Source: Rhodothermaceae bacterium Tc-Br11_B2g6_7 (GTDB taxonomy: Bacteria; Bacteroidota; Rhodothermia; Rhodothermales; Salinibacteraceae). Taken from it: 33,117 nt of DNA. Location: the NCBI GenBank assembly GCA_001564055.1, contig LKNB01000030.1:1-33117 (forward strand), given 5' to 3'. Positions 7,034 to 15,696 of the stretch are shown here, one piece after another; the first letter of the stretch is position 1; every line of letters begins with the position of its first letter. The notes under the pieces are model-generated. The model was not told where the DNA came from. It made no database searches and saw nothing but the letters and a program-made list of their open reading frames with translations. Both the position numbers and the translations under genes were made by a program.

Positions 7034-9925
7034 ATGGACAAGATGTTAACAGGGGCAGGCGTCGTCGTGGCGCTTGTAGCATTGCTGGGTTGGTCAACCG
7101 CCGCTGCTCAAACGGGTACGGTAGAAGGTACGGTAATCGATGCCGAGACCGGGGAGACGCTCCCAGGAGCCAACGTGCTCGTGGCGGGAACCGACATCGG
7201 CGCGGCCACCAACGTGGATGGCTTATTTACGCTGTCAGACGTGCCTGCCGGGGAGCAATCCCTGCGAGCTTCGTTCGTCGGATATTTTGAAACGGAGGTT
7301 GCGGTCGACGTTGAGGCGGATGCCGTGACGGAAGTTACGATTGAGCTGGAGGAGGACCTGGCCGACCTGGACGAGGTTGTGGTGACAGGGCTTGGCCTGC
7401 AGCGTGACCGCGGACAAGCGCAGGTTTCGGTTGGCCGAGTAGACGCCGGTGACCTGTCCGAGCGCGCCAGTTTCCAGGATGTCTCGCAGCTCATTGGCGG
7501 GAATGTGGCCGGTGTGAATGTGCAGGCCGCTTCCGGTAACGTAGGCGGTGGCATTCGCTTCAATGTGCGCGGCGGCGGAGGCCTCGGTGGCGACGGCCAG
7601 CCCGCCATATACATCGACGGCGTGCGGATTGACAATGCTGAGATTGCTGGCTTCGGTGGTGGGGGACAGGGGATCTCCACCCTCGCCGACCTGAACCCGA
7701 ACGACATCGAATCGATCGACATCGTGCGCGGCCCAGCTGGGGCAGCCATTTATGGAACGGAAGGCGCTAACGGCGTTGTCCTCATCACCACGAAGAGCGG
7801 CAGCTTCTCTGCTGAGCCTACCTTCGACCTGCAGTACCGCGGCTCCTTTGGCTTTAACGAGCAGGGCGACCAAACCTTCGACCCTGACGTCTTTGACGAT
7901 GGAGAAATCAACCGCGGCGACCTTGCCAACGACCTGTTCCGCCGCGGAGGAATCCAGCAGCATCAGGTAAGCCTTTCGGGCGGTACGGAATCCGTCCGCT
8001 ATTATGCCTCTATCGATAATCGCCAGGAAGACGGCGCCCTGCCCAGAAACTCGGGTGACCGCACCAACCTCCGGGCCAACTTTGAGGCGTTCCCCATCGA
8101 TGAACTGAGCGTACGGGCCAGCGCCGGCTACACGGCCAATGTGCTCAACCGTCCGGAAAACGACAACAGCATTCAGGGAGCCATCGGGGAGACCCTCCTC
8201 GGCCCGGAGCCCTACTTCATCACCGATAGCCTGGCCATCTTTAACATCGACGATGTGCAGCGGGTCAACCGGTTCGTGGGCTCGGTGCGGGCAGAATATA
8301 CGCCTGTCGACAACCTCACGCTGACCGGCTCGGCGGGCTACGACGCCTCGAGCCGCCGGCAAGACCGCACCCGGCCCGTTGGCTTTGCCTATCCAGGCAT
8401 CGGCACCAGCGGAGAGCGGAATGTCTTTAACCGCAACAACGAGCAGATCAATGTTGATGGGCAGGCCCAGTATGCGTATGAGATTACGCAGGGCCTCCGG
8501 GCGACCAGCCTGATCGGGGGGCAGTTTACGCAGCAGACGCTGCGCACCTCGTTTGGTACCGCGCAGGAGTTTGCGACCGACGTCATTACGAACATCGGCG
8601 CTGGGGATGATTTCACGACACTCAATGAGGGCTTTCTGAATGAACGCACGGGCGGTATCTTCGCCCAGCAGGAGCTGGTGCTGGATGACACCTACTTCGT
8701 CACCGGGCAGCTGCGGCGCGACGTCGCCACGGCGCTTGGTGAAGGCGTGACAGACGTCTGGTATCCCAGCGCGAGTTTCGCGGTGCGGTTGGATCAGTTC
8801 GACTTCTCTCCGGACGTCTTCACGCTGCTGCGTCCGCGCGTCGCCTATGGCGCCACCGGTAACCTGCCCGGCGTGGTGGACGGGGAGGCCCTTCGCTTCA
8901 ACGCCCGCGCATCGGGCTTCGGCGCCGGGGCCACCATCGGCTCGGTCGGAAACCCGCAGCTCGTTCCCGAGCGGGTCCAAGAGTTCGAGGCCGGCGTCGA
9001 CGCTGATATTCTCGATCGCTACTCAGTCGAAGCCACCTATTATTACTCGTTTGCCAACAACTCCATCATCGACCAGCCGCTGGCCTTCTCCACAGGCTTT
9101 GGCGGCGGCACCTTGCCCAGCAACGTAGGGGGGGTGGAATCGCAAGGGGTAGAGTTGGGCCTGGGCCTGACCCCCATCCTCCAAGAGGACGTCCGGCTGG
9201 ACCTGAACCTCAACTATGCCTACCAGACGAGCGAGGTGACGGATACTGGTGAGGTGGAGGCCATATTTGACGGCTTCGACATCAACGTCATCAAGGAAGG
9301 CCTGCCGCGAAGCGCCTTCTTCATCGAAGAGGTGATCGGCGCCCAGTTTGATGACCAGGGCGTCTACATCGGGCCGGAAGCCACAGCCGAGCGACAAGTA
9401 CTGGGGCAACCCATTCCGGAGCATACCGGGGGGCTGCGCTTCAACCTGACCCTCTTCCAGAACCTGTCAGTCTCCGGGCTCGCTGAGGTGGCACTGGGAC
9501 ATCAGGTGTACAATAACACCCTGCGGTTTGCCGCCTTTGATGGCACCAACGCCGAGCGGAACCGCCTGAGCACACAGTTGGCCGAAGAGACGCCTGGCAC
9601 GGCCGAATATGAGCAGGTGGCGGAAGCACTGGCCCGCACCAATCCGCTCTTCCAGGGCAATTTCATTGAGGATGCGGACTACCTCAAAATGCGCGAGTTG
9701 AGTGTCAATTATGACTTCTCAAGCCTGGTCCGGGAAGCTGGCATCGCCGGTCTGAGCACCGTACGCCTTGGGGTATCGGCGCGTAACCTGTTCACGATTA
9801 CCGGCTACAGCGGCGCCGATCCGGAGATCAACTTTGCCGGGTCCCGTTCGCTGAGCCGTGGGCAAGACTTCCTGACGCTGCCCACGCCGCGGCAGGTGAC
9901 GCTGAATGTTACCGTAGGGTTTTAA
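7034..9925 (+). CDS. SusC/RagA-type TonB-dependent outer-membrane transporter
   Basis: This is an outer-membrane beta-barrel that imports a nutrient using TonB energy and is normally capped by a SusD lipoprotein. The 963-residue product starts with a signal peptide (MDKMLTGAGVVVALVALLGW, cleavage probably after AAAQ near residue 26). It continues with a carboxypeptidase-D-regulatory-like domain (GTVEGTVIDAETGETLPGAN, about 28-110), the conserved DEVVVTGLG segment (about 113-121), then the plug domain with IYIDGVRID, ESIDIVRGPAGAAIYGTEGA and VVLITTKSG. The barrel fills the rest and ends in phenylalanine (NVTVGF), as outer-membrane barrels usually do. The AAGGTG site 5 bases upstream supports the start. 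The SusD partner begins about 95 bp downstream. The substrate cannot be told from sequence; polysaccharide, peptide or other organic matter are all possible. Confidence 0.93.
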   Translation: MDKMLTGAGVVVALVALLGWSTAAAQTGTVEGTVIDAETGETLPGANVLVAGTDIGAATNVDGLFTLSDVPAGEQSLRASFVGYFETEVAVDVEADAVTEVTIELEEDLADLDEVVVTGLGLQRDRGQAQVSVGRVDAGDLSERASFQDVSQLIGGNVAGVNVQAASGNVGGGIRFNVRGGGGLGGDGQPAIYIDGVRIDNAEIAGFGGGGQGISTLADLNPNDIESIDIVRGPAGAAIYGTEGANGVVLITTKSGSFSAEPTFDLQYRGSFGFNEQGDQTFDPDVFDDGEINRGDLANDLFRRGGIQQHQVSLSGGTESVRYYASIDNRQEDGALPRNSGDRTNLRANFEAFPIDELSVRASAGYTANVLNRPENDNSIQGAIGETLLGPEPYFITDSLAIFNIDDVQRVNRFVGSVRAEYTPVDNLTLTGSAGYDASSRRQDRTRPVGFAYPGIGTSGERNVFNRNNEQINVDGQAQYAYEITQGLRATSLIGGQFTQQTLRTSFGTAQEFATDVITNIGAGDDFTTLNEGFLNERTGGIFAQQELVLDDTYFVTGQLRRDVATALGEGVTDVWYPSASFAVRLDQFDFSPDVFTLLRPRVAYGATGNLPGVVDGEALRFNARASGFGAGATIGSVGNPQLVPERVQEFEAGVDADILDRYSVEATYYYSFANNSIIDQPLAFSTGFGGGTLPSNVGGVESQGVELGLGLTPILQEDVRLDLNLNYAYQTSEVTDTGEVEAIFDGFDINVIKEGLPRSAFFIEEVIGAQFDDQGVYIGPEATAERQVLGQPIPEHTGGLRFNLTLFQNLSVSGLAEVALGHQVYNNTLRFAAFDGTNAERNRLSTQLAEETPGTAEYEQVAEALARTNPLFQGNFIEDADYLKMRELSVNYDFSSLVREAGIAGLSTVRLGVSARNLFTITGYSGADPEINFAGSRSLSRGQDFLTLPTPRQVTLNVTVGF

Positions 9926-9941
9926 GCGTAACCCTTCCGGC

Positions 9942-9970
9942 CGGGAGCGGCCCCTTGCTGGTCGCTCCCG
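9942..9970 (+). other. GC-rich hairpin between susC and susD (first pair)
   Basis: An 11-bp stem (CGGGAGCGGCC with GGTCGCTCCCG, one G-U pair) and 7-base loop lie 17 bp after the SusC stop. No T run follows directly, so it is probably not a complete terminator. It may stabilise or attenuate the transcript and so set different SusC and SusD levels. The second pair has a comparable structure at 15571-15623. Confidence 0.55.
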
Positions 9971-10021
9971 AGCTGGCCTCCTTTTCCGTACCGCATGTAT
10001 TAGTTTGTGAGTGATAGATCC

Positions 10022-11368
10022 ATGAGAACACTTTTCACGATAGTCCTCGCCGCTGTTGTGCTGGCGCTGCCCGCCTGCGACTCGCTGGTTGAAGACGTGG
10101 ACGACCCCATCGACACCGCCTCCGATGAAGCGTTGAACACTGCCGACCAGGCAGACTTCCTCATCAGTGGGGTGGAGGGGCGATTTGCCTCCACGCACGA
10201 TCGCACGGGGCTCTTCACCAGCATCCTGTCCGACCAGTTCATCTTTGGCGGCTCGGGGGCCACGTTTCCCACCTATCAGCAGTTTGACGCTGCCGATATC
10301 AACCTCGACAATAACTCGGTAGACGGCAGCCTCGTCCAGTTGGGCGAGTACCGCTTCCTGGCCGATAACCTGCTGGAGCGGGCCGACATCATCGATGGCT
10401 TGGACCCTGAGGAGGGCGGCTGGCCCGGTGGCGAGGCCGATCCCGACCGGGAGCGTCTCCTCTTTACGGCCCACTTCCATGGCGGGCTGGCTCGGTACTT
10501 CTGGGCGGCCTTTTTTGGGCGCGACGCCCAGGAAGGCGGCGGGGTCATCAGCGAGCTGGAATCACCGGAAGACCCCACTCGTGGCGATTTCATCCCCTCT
10601 GCCGAACTGTATCAGGACGCCACCCAACGGTTGGAGGACGAAGCGCTGCCCCGGGCGGCCAACTTCCTGGGGGACGGCGAGGGCTACGACAGCCGTGTGA
10701 TTCATACCATCCTGGCTCGGATCGAGCTCTTTCAGGGGAATCTTGACGCCGCCGCCAGCTACGCCGAAAGTGGGCTGATAGAAGGCGATGCCCCCTTCCA
10801 GGCGCAGTACCTTGACCGGACGGGCGGGGGTGCCAATTTCTGGTTCAACGCCAGTGGACCGGGCCGTGTGCAAACGGTGGCAGCTCCGCGCTTCTTCGAG
10901 GATGAAGACTACCTGGATGGGGACGTCGATAATCCTGAGTCGGCGCGCATTCCGCTCATCTTCAACACCACGTTTAACTACTTCATTACCGGCGAGGAAA
11001 TCGAAGGCTACCGCCAGGGCCGCTACAATGAGCGAGGCGCGTCCATCGACTTTGCCACCTGGCAGGAAAACGAGCTGATGCTGGCCGAGATTGAGCTGCG
11101 CCAGAACACAGGCGACCCGCTCGCGCGCATAAACGACGTGCGCGCCAGCCACGGTCTTGATGGTCTCGGCGAAGCCACCCTCGATGTGCTCTTCACCGAG
11201 CGCGACAAGGAGCTGTTCACGCTGGGGTATCGCCTGGTGGATCAGCGCCGCATCACGGAAGAAGGCATCGATGTGGATCCCGAGCTACACGGTTGGCACC
11301 GCGCGCCGGATGCCTGGTGGTACCTGCCCATCACGCTGGGCGAACGGAATGACAACCCCAACTTCTAA
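10022..11368 (+). CDS. SusD/RagB-type nutrient-binding outer-membrane lipoprotein
   Basis: The SusD partner of the transporter at 7034 forms the surface lid that captures substrate. The 448-residue product begins with a lipoprotein signal peptide (MRTLFTIVLAAVVLALPAC) with lipobox LPAC and modified Cys19. The C-terminal part matches the SusD pattern of a charged helix followed by a short tail (NELMLAEIELRQNTGD, then INDVRASHGLDGL, then FTERDKELFTLGYRLVDQRR). I prefer the ATG at 10022 over the GTG at 10007, because it leaves a normal signal peptide. It is about 95 bp from the SusC stop, in the same operon. At under 450 residues it is short for the family, but no part is clearly missing. Confidence 0.88.
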   Translation: MRTLFTIVLAAVVLALPACDSLVEDVDDPIDTASDEALNTADQADFLISGVEGRFASTHDRTGLFTSILSDQFIFGGSGATFPTYQQFDAADINLDNNSVDGSLVQLGEYRFLADNLLERADIIDGLDPEEGGWPGGEADPDRERLLFTAHFHGGLARYFWAAFFGRDAQEGGGVISELESPEDPTRGDFIPSAELYQDATQRLEDEALPRAANFLGDGEGYDSRVIHTILARIELFQGNLDAAASYAESGLIEGDAPFQAQYLDRTGGGANFWFNASGPGRVQTVAAPRFFEDEDYLDGDVDNPESARIPLIFNTTFNYFITGEEIEGYRQGRYNERGASIDFATWQENELMLAEIELRQNTGDPLARINDVRASHGLDGLGEATLDVLFTERDKELFTLGYRLVDQRRITEEGIDVDPELHGWHRAPDAWWYLPITLGERNDNPNF

Positions 11369-11392
11369 CGCCTCTAACATAACCGCTGTAAC

Positions 11393-11428
11393 CACAAAGC
11401 CTCCCGGCACGTCCTGGGAGGCTTTGTG
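11393..11428. terminator. Shared hairpin between convergent susD and lipoprotein genes
   Basis: A perfect 13-bp stem (ACAAAGCCTCCC core, 11393-11405 with 11416-11428) and 10-base loop lie between the stop codons of two convergent genes. T-rich stem ends in both directions suggest a bidirectional terminator, although the T runs are short. Confidence 0.75.
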
Positions 11429-11457
11429 CGTTTGCTGAAGAATGGTCGCGCGCAAGC

Positions 11458-12204
11458 TTACGCATCGAAGTCCCATTCAAAATACAGATCCCCGAGTGGA
11501 TTGGCCGGGTAGCGCACCCGCAGTTGGAGGTCGTCGGTGTCCAGGATGTCGTCGCTGTCATCCACGCGCTCAAAGTACAGGTCGTTCACACGGTAGAGCA
11601 TGACGGGACTGGAGGAGGTCTGCTGGTACGTCTCGACGCCACCGGAGAGCGTGCGCACCGGGCGGTGGCGCGTGCCGTCGGCGGCGCGGAGCGTGATATC
11701 GACGCGCGGCGGGCGGAGGTCCGTGCTAAAGACAGCCTCTGGGGCGCGTCGGTCGACGAACATGTGCACCCGAATGCGCACGAGGCGCCGATACTGCAAG
11801 AGCTCCTGCGCGCGAATGCGCTCGGCTACGTCGTCGGAGAGGTTGTTGATATTCATTTCATGGATTAGCGATGCTTCGACGAGCTCCCGACCCCAGAGGG
11901 TTGCGAAGGTGGTGTGCACGTCAGAAGCAAAGCGGCGGTCAGCCATCGGGGTGCGGTGCCGCACCGACCACTCAATCTGTTGCTGATAGTAGGAGTCGGA
12001 CGCGCGCCCTTCGCGGAGTGAGTCGGGATGCGGGACGGTTGCCGGGCTGGCAGGAAAGCGCTGCGAGACCAGCGTGCTGGTTGTCACGCGGTCGGTGCTA
12101 CCGCTGCGGAGGAAGGTGCAGGAGGAAAGCACGAGGAGCAACGCGCCAACGCTAAGTAAGAGGAGCGCCGGACGTAGCGTAAGCGCCTGTGGCAAAGAAG
12201 GCAT
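11458..12204 (-). CDS. Lipoprotein of unknown function
   Basis: Function is not recognised. The 248-residue product has a lipoprotein signal peptide with a long hydrophobic core (LLLLSVGALLLVLSSC) and probable lipidated Cys29. After a Ser/Thr-rich linker, the mature part contains a basic helical section (about 80-150, with RIRAQELLQYRRLVRIRVHMF) and a beta-rich C-terminal half (RPPRVDITLRAADGT, LRVRYPANPLGDLYFEWDF). It is probably anchored in the outer or inner membrane facing the periplasm. It sits on the minus strand between two SusC/SusD pairs, so it is not co-transcribed with either. A role in the same uptake process is possible, but only position supports it. A shared hairpin lies just past its stop. 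Confidence 0.75.
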   Translation of the reverse strand: MPSLPQALTLRPALLLLSVGALLLVLSSCTFLRSGSTDRVTTSTLVSQRFPASPATVPHPDSLREGRASDSYYQQQIEWSVRHRTPMADRRFASDVHTTFATLWGRELVEASLIHEMNINNLSDDVAERIRAQELLQYRRLVRIRVHMFVDRRAPEAVFSTDLRPPRVDITLRAADGTRHRPVRTLSGGVETYQQTSSSPVMLYRVNDLYFERVDDSDDILDTDDLQLRVRYPANPLGDLYFEWDFDA

Positions 12205-12324
12205 ACGGGGGTCAGAAAACTAAGAAAGACACGGCGACAAGCTGTACGCCAGAGTGCTTGGATTGTGCACGGTACTCATCGGCAAGGACTGACACTGGCA
12301 TTTTAAGCTGATATTATGTAGGAA

Positions 12325-12380
12325 TTGTGAATATAGTGTGCTCGTATTGTATAATACAGTGAGCTCTGACATATTTAGGC
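12325..12380 (+). promoter_or_regulatory. Candidate promoter of the second SusC gene
   Basis: The 12205-12455 gap holds no gene, only this AT-rich patch. It has a perfect TATAAT (12350-12355) with TTGTGA 19 bases upstream. It also has TTG (12347-12349) followed after 20 bases by CATATTTA (12370-12377), closer to the Bacteroidota TAnnTTTG type. The segment GTATT-GTAT-AATAC (12344-12357) is an inverted repeat. Which box is used is undecided. Confidence 0.35.
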
Positions 12381-12455
12381 AGTTATTAATGGGCAGCTTG
12401 TGCCGCGCTGACGCCCTTGTTTCCCACCCACCACACTCACAAGCTTGGAGCGATC

Positions 12456-13139
12456 ATGAGATTTATTGCTACCATTGCGTTCATGCTGTTTGCCTTCCTC
12501 AGCGTAGGCCATGTGTTTGCGCAAGACGGCACCATCGTTGGTACCGTCATCGACGAAGAGACGAGCGAACCCCTACCCGGGGCTACCATCACCGCGGTTG
12601 GCACTGGCCAGGGAACAGCCACGGACATTGATGGAAACTATTCGTTTCAAATGCCCCCTGGCACGTACACCGTGCGGGCGACATTCGTGGGCTACGAGCC
12701 TGCCGAGCAACAAGTTGACGTTGCCGCTGGTGCGGAAGTGCGCGTTGACTTCAGCCTGAGCGAGGACTTCCGGCTGTTGGATGAGGTCGTTGTTACAGGG
12801 GTGTCGGTCGGCCTACCCAGAAAATTGGGTTTCAGGTATCGAAGGTCGGCGCCGAAGAGTTGCAGGAGGTACCGGGTACCGATCCCGCCAATGCCCTTCG
12901 CGCTAAGGTCCCCGGTGCGCGTATTGTACAGGCCTCGGGCCAGCCGGGTACAGCTCCGTCCATTCGCCTGCGCGGTACCACAACCCTGTCAGGGAGTCAG
13001 GAGCCGCTCATTGTGGTCGATGGCGCAATCACCAGTGGTGGACTGGAAAGTATTGACACACAGTCGATCGAATCTATTGAGATCATTAAAGGGGCCGCTG
13101 CCGCCTCGCTGTATGGGTCGCTGGCCGGTAATGGCGTGA
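12456..13139 (+). pseudogene. N-terminal part of a frameshifted SusC/RagA-type transporter
   Basis: This is the first piece of a broken gene that continues in another frame at 12860-15565. It codes for a signal peptide (MRFIATIAFMLFAFLSVGHV, cleavage probably after VFA), a carboxypeptidase-regulatory-like domain (GTIVGTVIDEETSEPLPGAT, about 26-105) and the conserved LLDEVVVTGVSVG. After about 12815 the frame no longer resembles the family (Arg-, Pro- and Ser-rich) and runs to a stop at 13139. The expected plug sequence resumes in the frame one base behind. The start at 12456 is supported by GGAG five bases upstream. It may be a true loss of function, a sequencing error, or a site of ribosomal slippage at AAAA (12821-12824). 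Confidence 0.8.
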
Positions 13140-15565
13140 TCCAGATCATCACCAGGCGTGGTGCCGATCAGATGGGGACCACTCAGGTGACCGTCCGCAA
13201 TGAAGTGGGCTTTTCCCAGTTGGCTAATACGATCCCGCTCTCCAGTACGCACAACCGAGCAGGTCGTGACGGTGATGGGAATGTGGTAAACACAGACTTC
13301 CGCCAGGCATGCGACACCCCGCCTTGCCCGCTTAATCCCGTGGCGCCCGATGGCATCTTCCAGAACGCGTTTGATCGTAATTTCGATCAGCAGGATGTGC
13401 TCTTCGAGCCGCAAAACTTCTTTACCAACTACGTCTCCGTCGCTTCGCGTCAGCAGGGACTGAACTACCTGGTGTCGTTTGAGAACACGTACAACGGTGG
13501 TGTCGTGAGTGGCTTAGAGCCGTTCCAGCGCCGCAACGTGCGCCTGAACGTGGATAATCAGGTTTCGGACCGTTTCGATCTCTCAGCCTCGCTGCTCTTC
13601 AGCGACCGGGAGGGGGTAAATGCCTTGGAGCAGGGGCAGGGGGCAAATAACGTGTTTTATGGCGCGCTGCTGTCGTTCCCTGATCTGGATCTTCGTGAAG
13701 CCCCCCCTGAAGGCGTCGATGCTCCCTTCAACCCCTTTGCGACGGCCGGTAACGCCGCTAACCCGCTATATCGGGCGGCCGTTATCGATCGCCGTAACCA
13801 GGGCGACCGCATCTTCGGTAACTTCCGGGCCAACTTTGAAGCCACGGATTGGCTCACGCTCGATGCGCAGTTCTCGTACGATGATAGCGAAAGCTCCTTC
13901 GTCCAGCTTACGCCCAAGGGCACCTTCCCTTCAGATGCGACGGGTTCGGTATCACAGGGCTCGCTATTCGAGTCGGAAAGTCGGGAACGCCTTGCCATTG
14001 CGCGGGGTCGGGCCCTGCTCTCGCACTCATTCGGTGATCTGGACGTAAGCCTCGTCGGGTCCTACACGTACGAGGACCGCCTCATTCAGAGTGAAAGCCT
14101 CTCGGGGTCTGACTTTCTCGCACGGGATGTCCCGCGCTTCCCCAACACCCTACGCGACAACCTGAACACGGGGCAATTTGAGGGACAGATTCGCTCGGAA
14201 GATATTGTCGGTAACCTGGTGCTCGACTACAGGGATCGCTACATCTTCGACGGCGTCGTACGGCAGGAGCGGGTGTCGCTCTTTGGCCCGGATGCGCGTG
14301 ACAAGACCTACTTCCGTCTGGCGGGTACGTACCGGCTCACGCAGGATTTCGAGCTGCCCAACATTGACGAATTTAAGTTCCGTGCGTCCTATGGGACGTC
14401 CGGGTCACGTCCGCCCTTCGTTGCGCAGTACGAAACATTCAGCGTAACCACGACCGGTATCACGAAAAACATCTTGGGCAACCGAAACATCGCCCCGGCT
14501 GATGTGCGGGAATTCGAAGCAGGGATTGACGTCAACTTCTTGAACCGCTTCTACTTCGAAGGTACCTACGCTGAGGCGGATGCCCGCGATCAGGTACTGC
14601 TCGTGCCGCTCTCGGCAGCGGCTGGGTTCAGCAGTCAGTACCAGAACGCCGGTACCATTAACACCTCCACCTGGGAGTTTGCCGCAGGAGGCCAACTGTA
14701 TGAAGATGATGATTGGAGCCTGAACTTTGGGGTGGTCTTTGACCGCACGCGGCAGACGGTGACCCAGCTCAACCGTCCCTCGTTCGATCTCAACATCGGC
14801 GGGGCCTTCAATATCTTCCGCGTGGAGGAAGGGGTGGACCTGGGCAGCATGTTCGGTAACCAGCTGGCGGGCTCCATCGATGATCTGCTGTTCATTGACG
14901 GATGCCTCGTCGGGGAATCTGGCTGTCTGGGTCCGGGTGACCTGACCATCAACTCGGACGGATACGTCATTGAGGACGGCACAGAGTTTACCACAGATGA
15001 GAACCCGTTCTACATCCGCGACGAGTCGGGTGCGAAGATTAGCACGCAGATCGGCGATGCGAACCCGGACTTCAGCATGGGTCTGAACGCTACGCTGCGG
15101 TATCGGAATTGGAGTCTGTTTACAACGGTCGACATTGAACAAGGGGCTGACGTGTACAACTACACACGCCAACTCCTCTACTTCAACGATCGTCATGGCG
15201 ATCTCGATCAGTCCAACCGTCCCGAGGGGGAACGTCGCCCAGGCGTGTACTATCAAGGGCCGCTCTACAACCAGGCATCGCCTTCATCGCACTTTGTAGA
15301 AGACGCGTCCTTTGTGAAGCTGCGTGAGGTTTCACTCTCCTATCGGTTTACGAACGAACTGCTGACGCGCTGGGGGATTGGCGGTGCTATTCAGGATGCT
15401 CGCTTCTCCGTCTTGGGTCGTAACCTCCTGACCTTTACCGGTTACAGTGGCTTCGATCCGGAAGTGTCCACAACCAGCGCGTCGCAGCCCGTCAACTACA
15501 AGTTTGACGAGTTCGCGTACCCGAACTTCCGCACCTTCTCTGCCTCGTTGGAGCTCCGGTTTTAG
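12860..15565 (+). pseudogene. C-terminal part (plug and barrel) of the frameshifted SusC/RagA-type transporter
   Basis: This piece carries the plug and beta-barrel of the transporter whose first part is at 12456. Family-like coding in this frame can be traced upstream to about 12812 (PTQKIGFQVSKVGAEELQEV), so the listed TTG start is only an open-frame boundary. Plug motifs follow: PSIRLRGTTTL, EPLIVVDGAI, ESIEIIKGAAAASLYGSLAG and VIQIITRRG. The barrel runs to a terminal phenylalanine (SASLELRF). The combined span 12456-15565 is 3110 bases, one short of a multiple of three. A single missing base would therefore restore a protein of about 1036 residues. The long intact barrel and intact SusD partner suggest recent breakage or a sequence error. 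Substrate is unknown. Confidence 0.85.
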
Positions 15566-15570
15566 GTTAA

Positions 15571-15623
15571 CCCTGCCGACCATCCCCGTCTCTGGTGTAT
15601 GCCGGGGACGGGGCGGTGCAGGG
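15571..15623 (+). other. GC-rich hairpin between susC and susD (second pair)
   Basis: An imperfect long hairpin: CCCTGC (15571-15576) pairs with GCAGGG (15618-15623), and CCCCGTC (15584-15590) pairs with GACGGGG (15607-15613), with an ACC/GGT pairing between. There is no T run. Its position just after the SusC stop mirrors the hairpin at 9942-9970 in the other pair. Confidence 0.5.
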
Positions 15624-15696
15624 TCCGGGCCTCCTGGCACGGTGTTCCCTGCCTTCCAACGATCAGCTGATGCTTCCATCTTACAAGCGACCTACT

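Noticed and set aside
7235-8980. 581-codon minus-strand open frame opposite SusC
   Set aside because: It is a long shadow frame of a well-supported gene; its product shows no domain or sensible composition.
12815-12830. Programmed -1 frameshift site in the second SusC gene
   Set aside because: The AAAA run allows slippage, but there is no full XXXYYYZ heptamer and no obvious downstream stimulator, so it is kept only as an option, not called.
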